This document shows, in pieces, positions 6,948 to 10,278 of a DNA stretch of 10,278 bases (positions are counted from its first letter, which is position 1; every line of letters starts with the position of its first letter). Both the position numbers and the translations under genes were made by a program. The notes beneath the pieces were generated by a model. That model did not search any database. It saw nothing but the letters and a program-made list of their open reading frames with translations, and was not told the DNA's origin. Origin of the DNA: Burkholderiales bacterium UBA4615 (GTDB lineage Bacteria > Pseudomonadota > Gammaproteobacteria > Burkholderiales > Burkholderiaceae_E); assembly GCA_002386465.1 (NCBI GenBank), contig DGIT01000071.1, positions 31,719 to 41,996 of the forward strand, read 5' to 3'.

Positions 6948-6974
6948 CCGAGCGCAGCCGGGAAGCGCCCTCGG
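6948..6974 (-). other. Imperfect hairpin in the gap between reductase and dehydrogenase genes
   Basis: CCGAG (6948-6952) pairs with CTCGG (6970-6974), continued by CGC (6953-6955) with GCG (6965-6967) after a two-base bulge. It lies in the 86 bases between the two coding regions. With no T run on the minus strand it is not a standard terminator; it could stabilise or pause the transcript. No convincing promoter was seen in this gap. Confidence 0.25.
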
Positions 6975-6991
6975 CCTGCGCCCATCAACGC

Positions 6992-7993
6992 TCAACGCAG
7001 CGTCAATGCCACCCGACCGATCACTTCACGTGAGGCAATCGCATGCAGTGCTTCGCGGAATCCGTCAAGCGGCCAGGTGCGCCAGGTCTCGGGGTTCAGG
7101 CGGCCCTGTACACACCAGTCGAACATTGCTTCAAAGGCCGCCCGCACCTTCAGATCGGTGCCCGGCACCGGCGGCACGCGCCCCCAGCCCACGTAATGGC
7201 CCCAGTACAGGCCAATGACCGTGATGTTCTTCACCAGCGCAATGTTGGCCGGCACACTGGGAATGTCGCCGCTGGCAAAGCCCATCGGGATGATGCGACC
7301 GTCAGGCGCAATGCAACGCATGGCTTCGCGAAAAGCCTCGCCGCCCACCGGATCGAAGATCACATCAGCCCCGCGCCCATCGGTCGCTGCGAGCACCGAG
7401 TGCGACACCGAACCGGTGCGTCGATCAATCAGCACCTGCGCACCATGGCGCCTGAGGGCATCGAGTTTTTCATCCGTACCCGCCACGGCCAGCACGCGCG
7501 CGCCCAGACAGCGCGCCACTTCAATCGCTGCCAGGCCACTGCCTCCAGCGGCACCGAGCACCAGCACGGTTTCGCCGGGCTGCAGATGCGCACGCCACGC
7601 AAAGGCGGCATACGCCGTGGCGTAGATGGTGGGGAAATGCACCGCCTGCAGAAAGCTCACTTGCGCAGGCAAGCGGTACACCGTGCATTCGGGCACGATC
7701 ACCTCGTCGGCATAGCCGCCCGAGCGAACGCCCGCAGCCACGCGATCGCCGACCTGCACGTGGGTGACGTCGGCTGCACATTCAAGCACCACGCCGGCCA
7801 CCTCGGTGCCTGGCGTAAAGGGCGGCTCAGCACGATTCTGATGCGTTCCCTTGAGCACCAGCAGATTGGCAAAACTGACGCCTGCCACATGCACCTTCAC
7901 ACGCACGCACCCGGCACGCAGGGGTGGCGATTCGACCTCCTCGACCGATGTGGCTGAAGGATCGTCAAAGGACTGGCAGACCACTGCACGCAT
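6992..7993 (-). CDS. NADPH:quinone oxidoreductase-like MDR reductase
   Basis: A 333-residue zinc-free medium-chain reductase of the quinone oxidoreductase type. It has the N-terminal GroES-like domain with VAGVSFANLLVLKG (36-49) and PFTPGTEVAGVV (58-69), the glycine-rich AGVRSGGYAD (87-96), and the nucleotide-binding motif GAAGGSG (147-153). No zinc ligands are present at the positions used by alcohol dehydrogenases. Members reduce quinones or enones, including some 2-enoyl-CoA or enoyl-thioester substrates, with NADPH. Its ATG shares one base with the stop of the crotonase gene (TGATG), and GGAGG nine bases upstream lies inside the end of that gene, so the two are almost certainly translated together. 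This pairing makes an enoyl-CoA or unsaturated carbonyl intermediate a plausible substrate, but that is inference. Confidence 0.88.
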   Translation of the reverse strand: MRAVVCQSFDDPSATSVEEVESPPLRAGCVRVKVHVAGVSFANLLVLKGTHQNRAEPPFTPGTEVAGVVLECAADVTHVQVGDRVAAGVRSGGYADEVIVPECTVYRLPAQVSFLQAVHFPTIYATAYAAFAWRAHLQPGETVLVLGAAGGSGLAAIEVARCLGARVLAVAGTDEKLDALRRHGAQVLIDRRTGSVSHSVLAATDGRGADVIFDPVGGEAFREAMRCIAPDGRIIPMGFASGDIPSVPANIALVKNITVIGLYWGHYVGWGRVPPVPGTDLKVRAAFEAMFDWCVQGRLNPETWRTWPLDGFREALHAIASREVIGRVALTLR

Positions 7994-8802
7994 CAGCGCG
8001 TACCTCCGCCCGCATCACCCGCATCAGACGCATCACCCATATCACCCACCGCACCGTGGCGCCCGGCCCCTTGCGCAAACCGTCGCGCGCCCTCGGTCGC
8101 TTCAAGCCGCCGCGCCTCGAGCGACAAGGCGTTTTCGCGCGCAATCGCATCCGCTTCGGGCAAGTCCCATTGCGCGTAAGTGGAGCTCCGATCCGAACGC
8201 ATGGCCACCTGCGGAAAGGCCGCCATGCCATGGGCCAATGCCTGAGCTGCCGCAACCGCCTGGCCAGCCGGCACCACGCGCGTGACCAGGCCCATCTGCA
8301 AGGCTTCCTGAGCGTCGACCGCGCGCGCTGTCAGCATCATGTCGAGCGCCCGGCCCATGCCCACGATGCGCGGCAGGCGTACGGTGGTGCCGTCGCTCAT
8401 CGGCACGCCCCAGCGGCGCGAGAGCACTGCAAATTTCGCGGTCTCGTCTGCGATGCGAATGTCGCACCACAGGGCGACACCCAGGCCACCGGCACAGGCC
8501 ATGCCATTGACGGCCGCAATCACCGGCTTATCCAGCACCCGGTGCAGGGGCCCTGCCTCACTGCCGGCCCAGGGTTCATAGGGCACACCCCCCGCCAGCT
8601 CCTTCAGGTCCGCGCCAGCGCAAAAGGCCTGGCCCGCACCAGTCAGCACGGCGACCCGTGCGGTCTCGTCAGATTCAAACGCGCGCAGGGCCTGTGCCAG
8701 GGCGCGTGTGGTCTCACGGTCAAGCGCATTGCGCACCTCGGGCCGGTTGATGACGAGCGTGGTCACCGGTCCGTCGTGCGACACCATCAGCGTGTGAGTC
8801 AT
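7993..8802 (-). CDS. Crotonase (enoyl-CoA hydratase/isomerase) family protein lacking both classical catalytic glutamates
   Basis: A 269-residue crotonase-fold protein. The CoA-binding and oxyanion-hole segments are clear: FCAGADLKEL (60-69) and the GG turn in ACAGGLGVALWCD (102-114). The motif SRRWGVPMSDG...RLPRIVG (128-146) marks a common subfamily annotated as enoyl-CoA hydratase. Aligned by eye with rat mitochondrial hydratase, Glu144 corresponds to Gly108 and Glu164 to Ser128, so ordinary hydration is doubtful; an isomerase, another acyl-CoA reaction or loss of activity is possible. The C-terminus ends in a Gly/Asp/Ala-rich tail encoded by 9-base repeats. The ATG at 8802 is chosen because family similarity begins there and GGGA lies eight bases ahead; an upstream in-frame start (8856) would add an unlikely 18 residues. 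It is first in the minus-strand gene set. Confidence 0.87.
   Translation of the reverse strand: MTHTLMVSHDGPVTTLVINRPEVRNALDRETTRALAQALRAFESDETARVAVLTGAGQAFCAGADLKELAGGVPYEPWAGSEAGPLHRVLDKPVIAAVNGMACAGGLGVALWCDIRIADETAKFAVLSRRWGVPMSDGTTVRLPRIVGMGRALDMMLTARAVDAQEALQMGLVTRVVPAGQAVAAAQALAHGMAAFPQVAMRSDRSSTYAQWDLPEADAIARENALSLEARRLEATEGARRFAQGAGRHGAVGDMGDASDAGDAGGGTR
8011..8046 (-). repeat. Four 9-base tandem repeats at the 3' end of the crotonase gene
   Basis: Four consecutive 9-base units on the + strand (cgcatcacc, cgcatcaga, cgcatcacc, catatcacc) encode, on the minus strand, GDM-GDA-SDA-GDA near the C-terminus. The array lies just upstream of the ribosome binding site of the next gene. It appears to be a local expansion that keeps the frame. 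Confidence 0.75.
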
Positions 8803-8984
8803 GCGTTGTCCCGTTCGTGTGCGATCCAGTGGACTGATCGTACAAGATGGCCGCACACGGTTCGTTTTTGCAGCCGCCCATCCACCACCAGATCCCCCGG
8901 CATGCCAGCATCATCAGCTGTGCCTTGCGGCACCATGCGATCCCAAGTCAGACAGACCACAGACCACCCTAGCTGGAGACCAAC
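8803..8984. promoter_or_regulatory. Divergent intergenic region between crotonase and alpha/beta hydrolase genes
   Basis: These 182 bases should hold the promoters of both the minus-strand catabolic genes and the plus-strand hydrolase. No good sigma-70 box pair was found on either strand. Two short inverted repeats are visible: CAGTGGACTG at 8827-8836, flanked by GATC on the left with another GATC overlapping its right end, and GTGCC-TTGC-GGCAC at 8920-8933. Either could be an operator half-site pair; no regulator gene is in the window. GGAG at about 8975 serves the hydrolase start. Confidence 0.4.
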
Positions 8985-10061
8985 ATGCTGCTTCGCTGGC
9001 TAAGCACAATGACCGCCCTGAGCAAGCTTGAGACAGTCAGCGGCTACGCCACCGTTGGATCGTCACCCCCAGCTGCGCGCTCCGCGAACGTGGGTCAGGC
9101 AGCGCTTGTCATGGAAGAGTTCATGGTCCCCGGTGGCGACCCCGGGATCGAGCTCTACGTGCGCAACAAGCGGCTGCCTGCGCTCAACACCTTCAGCGCC
9201 GATAACGTGCTGCTCTTCGTGCACGGTGCCACCTACCCGGCCGAGACCGGCTTCGATCTGTCACTCGATGGCGTTTCGTGGATGGATGTGCTGGCACGAC
9301 AAGGCTTCGACGTCTACCTGGTCGATATCCGCGGCTACGGCAAATCGAGCCGCCCGCCCGAGATGGATCAACCTGCTGCGGCGAATCCTCCGATCGTTGA
9401 TTCGGAAGTGGCCTCGCGGGACTATGCTGCCGCCGCAGACTGGATCCGCGCACGACGCCAGGTGCCGCGCGTCAATGTCATGGGCCACTCCTGGGGCACC
9501 GTGATCACCGCCCGCTATGCAACGCTACATTCCGACAAGATCAGCCGACTGGTGCTCTTTGCGCCGGTCTGGTTGCGACAGGGCGGCGCCTCGCTCACCG
9601 ACACCGGTGGTGCGCTGGGCGCCTATCGCACGGTCACAATCGAAGCTGCGCGCAAGCGCAAGGACACCGGACTGCGACCCGGTATCAAACCGCAGCCCGA
9701 CGCCTGGTTCGATACCTGGGCTCAAGCCACCTTTGCCAGCGACCCGGTGGGTTCCAAAGCCAACCCGCCTTACGTCTGCGCGCCCAATGGCGTGGTGCAG
9801 GAAGGGCGAAACTTCTGGAATGCAGGCAAGCCGGTCTATGACCCGGCGCACATTCAAGTGCCCACCATGCTGATCCTGGGCGAGTGGGACGCGGACACAC
9901 CGCCCTACATGGCGCAAACGCTGTATCCGCTGCTGGTCAATGCCCACCCGAAAAAGCTCGTGCTGCTGAGCCGGGGCACCCATGGCATCATGAACGAAGT
10001 GGAGCGGTTCTCGCTGTTCGATGAGGTCTATCGATTCCTCTCGGACGGCTGGAAACCCTGA
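8985..10061 (+). CDS. Alpha/beta hydrolase fold protein
   Basis: A 358-residue alpha/beta hydrolase. The nucleophile elbow is GHSWG with Ser169; Asp302 (GEWDAD; Asp304 is an alternative) and His333 (RGTHGIM) complete the triad. The oxyanion stretch VHGATYP and the VDIRGYGKSSRP strand-turn are typical of esterases and C-C or ester hydrolases of this fold. The serine nucleophile argues against a haloalkane dehalogenase, which uses aspartate. The first 45 or so residues do not look like a clear signal peptide. GGAG six bases before the ATG supports the start. It is divergent from the crotonase gene and is followed after 41 bases by a Bug-type binding protein gene, so it may hydrolyse an ester, lactone or amide whose acid product is imported or used nearby. 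The specific substrate is unknown. Confidence 0.88.
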   Translation: MLLRWLSTMTALSKLETVSGYATVGSSPPAARSANVGQAALVMEEFMVPGGDPGIELYVRNKRLPALNTFSADNVLLFVHGATYPAETGFDLSLDGVSWMDVLARQGFDVYLVDIRGYGKSSRPPEMDQPAAANPPIVDSEVASRDYAAAADWIRARRQVPRVNVMGHSWGTVITARYATLHSDKISRLVLFAPVWLRQGGASLTDTGGALGAYRTVTIEAARKRKDTGLRPGIKPQPDAWFDTWAQATFASDPVGSKANPPYVCAPNGVVQEGRNFWNAGKPVYDPAHIQVPTMLILGEWDADTPPYMAQTLYPLLVNAHPKKLVLLSRGTHGIMNEVERFSLFDEVYRFLSDGWKP

Positions 10062-10102
10062 GCGCTGCACGCCATTCGATCGCCATCCAATCCCATCAAA
10101 CC

Positions 10103-10278
10103 ATGCACAACACTCACACTTCCTCACCACGCGGCCTGCGCACGATGCGCCTCGGTCTGACCTGGGCGCTGTCAGCCACATGGGCGCTGAGTCTGGCCCC
10201 GGCACTGAGCCATGCGCAGACCAGCGCAGCACCTGCCCCGCAGGCCTATCCGAGCAAGCCGATCAAGGCGATCGTGCC
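10103..10278 (+). CDS. Bug-type (TctC family) periplasmic solute-binding protein, N-terminus only
   Basis: The first 58 codons of a gene that runs off the right edge. The N-terminus has basic residues, a hydrophobic core (about residues 17-34) and an Ala-rich end with SHAQT as the likely signal peptidase cleavage region. It is followed by AYPSKPIKAIVP, the hallmark opening of mature Bug/TctC proteins, which bind carboxylates for tripartite tricarboxylate transporters. The ATG at 10103 has no clear ribosome binding site; ATG 10145 is a possible alternative that still leaves a full signal peptide. It lies 41 bases after the hydrolase gene on the same strand, so co-transcription is likely. Ligand unknown; no membrane components are seen in the window, which is usual for Bug genes. 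Confidence 0.88.
   Translation, partial: MHNTHTSSPRGLRTMRLGLTWALSATWALSLAPALSHAQTSAAPAPQAYPSKPIKAIV

Noticed and set aside
7043..7957. 304-codon + strand open frame opposite the reductase gene
   Set aside because: His/Arg-rich shadow of a well-supported MDR reductase, with no family features.
7924..9003. 359-codon + strand open frame opposite the crotonase gene
   Set aside because: It is low-complexity Arg/His/Pro/Ala-rich sequence with no recognisable domain, antisense to a clear crotonase gene; typical of a GC-rich shadow frame.
1..10278. Mobile elements, CRISPR arrays, RNA genes or riboswitches
   Set aside because: No transposase or integrase motifs, spaced direct repeats, tRNA or rRNA sequence, or recognisable riboswitch were seen; nearly all the sequence is accounted for by protein genes.

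Overview
The window comes from a GC-rich proteobacterium, most likely a betaproteobacterium of the order Burkholderiales. The main reasons are the high-GC codon use and the start of a Bug-type (TctC family) solute-binding protein at the right edge, a family greatly expanded in that order. This placement is an inference. Both edges cut through genes. Coding density is high, and the longest stretch without a gene is the 182-base divergent region at 8803-8984.

Region 1 (2-4636, + strand) is a compact phosphonate-use operon entered from the left: the end of a PhnE-type ABC permease, a phosphonoacetate hydrolase (PhnA), a zinc-type alcohol dehydrogenase of the phosphonate-associated kind, a 2-aminoethylphosphonate:pyruvate aminotransferase (PhnW), and an HD-domain protein resembling the diiron C-P cleaving oxygenase PhnZ. 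Gaps are 11-22 bases, apart from one 8-base overlap. Together they suggest uptake of a C2 phosphonate and its breakdown to phosphate and a small carbon unit. The operon mixes parts of two routes: PhnW plus PhnA (hydrolytic) and PhnZ (oxidative). It lacks, within the window, the enzymes that normally link them: phosphonoacetaldehyde dehydrogenase and the 2-oxoglutarate-dependent PhnY hydroxylase.

Region 2 (4670-8802, - strand) converges on region 1. In transcription order it holds a crotonase-family protein, an NADPH:quinone-oxidoreductase-like reductase, a zinc alcohol dehydrogenase, a PaaI-type hotdog thioesterase and a nitrobindin-like heme-barrel protein. The first two overlap by one base and the dehydrogenase and thioesterase are 10 bases apart. 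A candidate terminator and a candidate promoter suggest the nitrobindin-like gene may be transcribed separately. The content looks like a CoA-linked catabolic or detoxification module of unknown substrate.

Region 3 (8985-10278, + strand) starts divergently from region 2 with an alpha/beta hydrolase, followed 41 bases later by the start of the Bug protein. Hydrolase, binding protein and the divergent CoA module could serve one carboxylate or ester substrate.

The most unusual points are: (1) the phosphonate-operon dehydrogenase has lost all four structural-zinc cysteines but keeps its catalytic-zinc ligands and has a three-histidine run; (2) the PhnZ-like protein keeps every expected metal ligand and the clamp tyrosine but not the partner glutamate; (3) the crotonase protein lacks both classical catalytic glutamates and ends in a repeat-encoded Gly-Asp-Ala tail.
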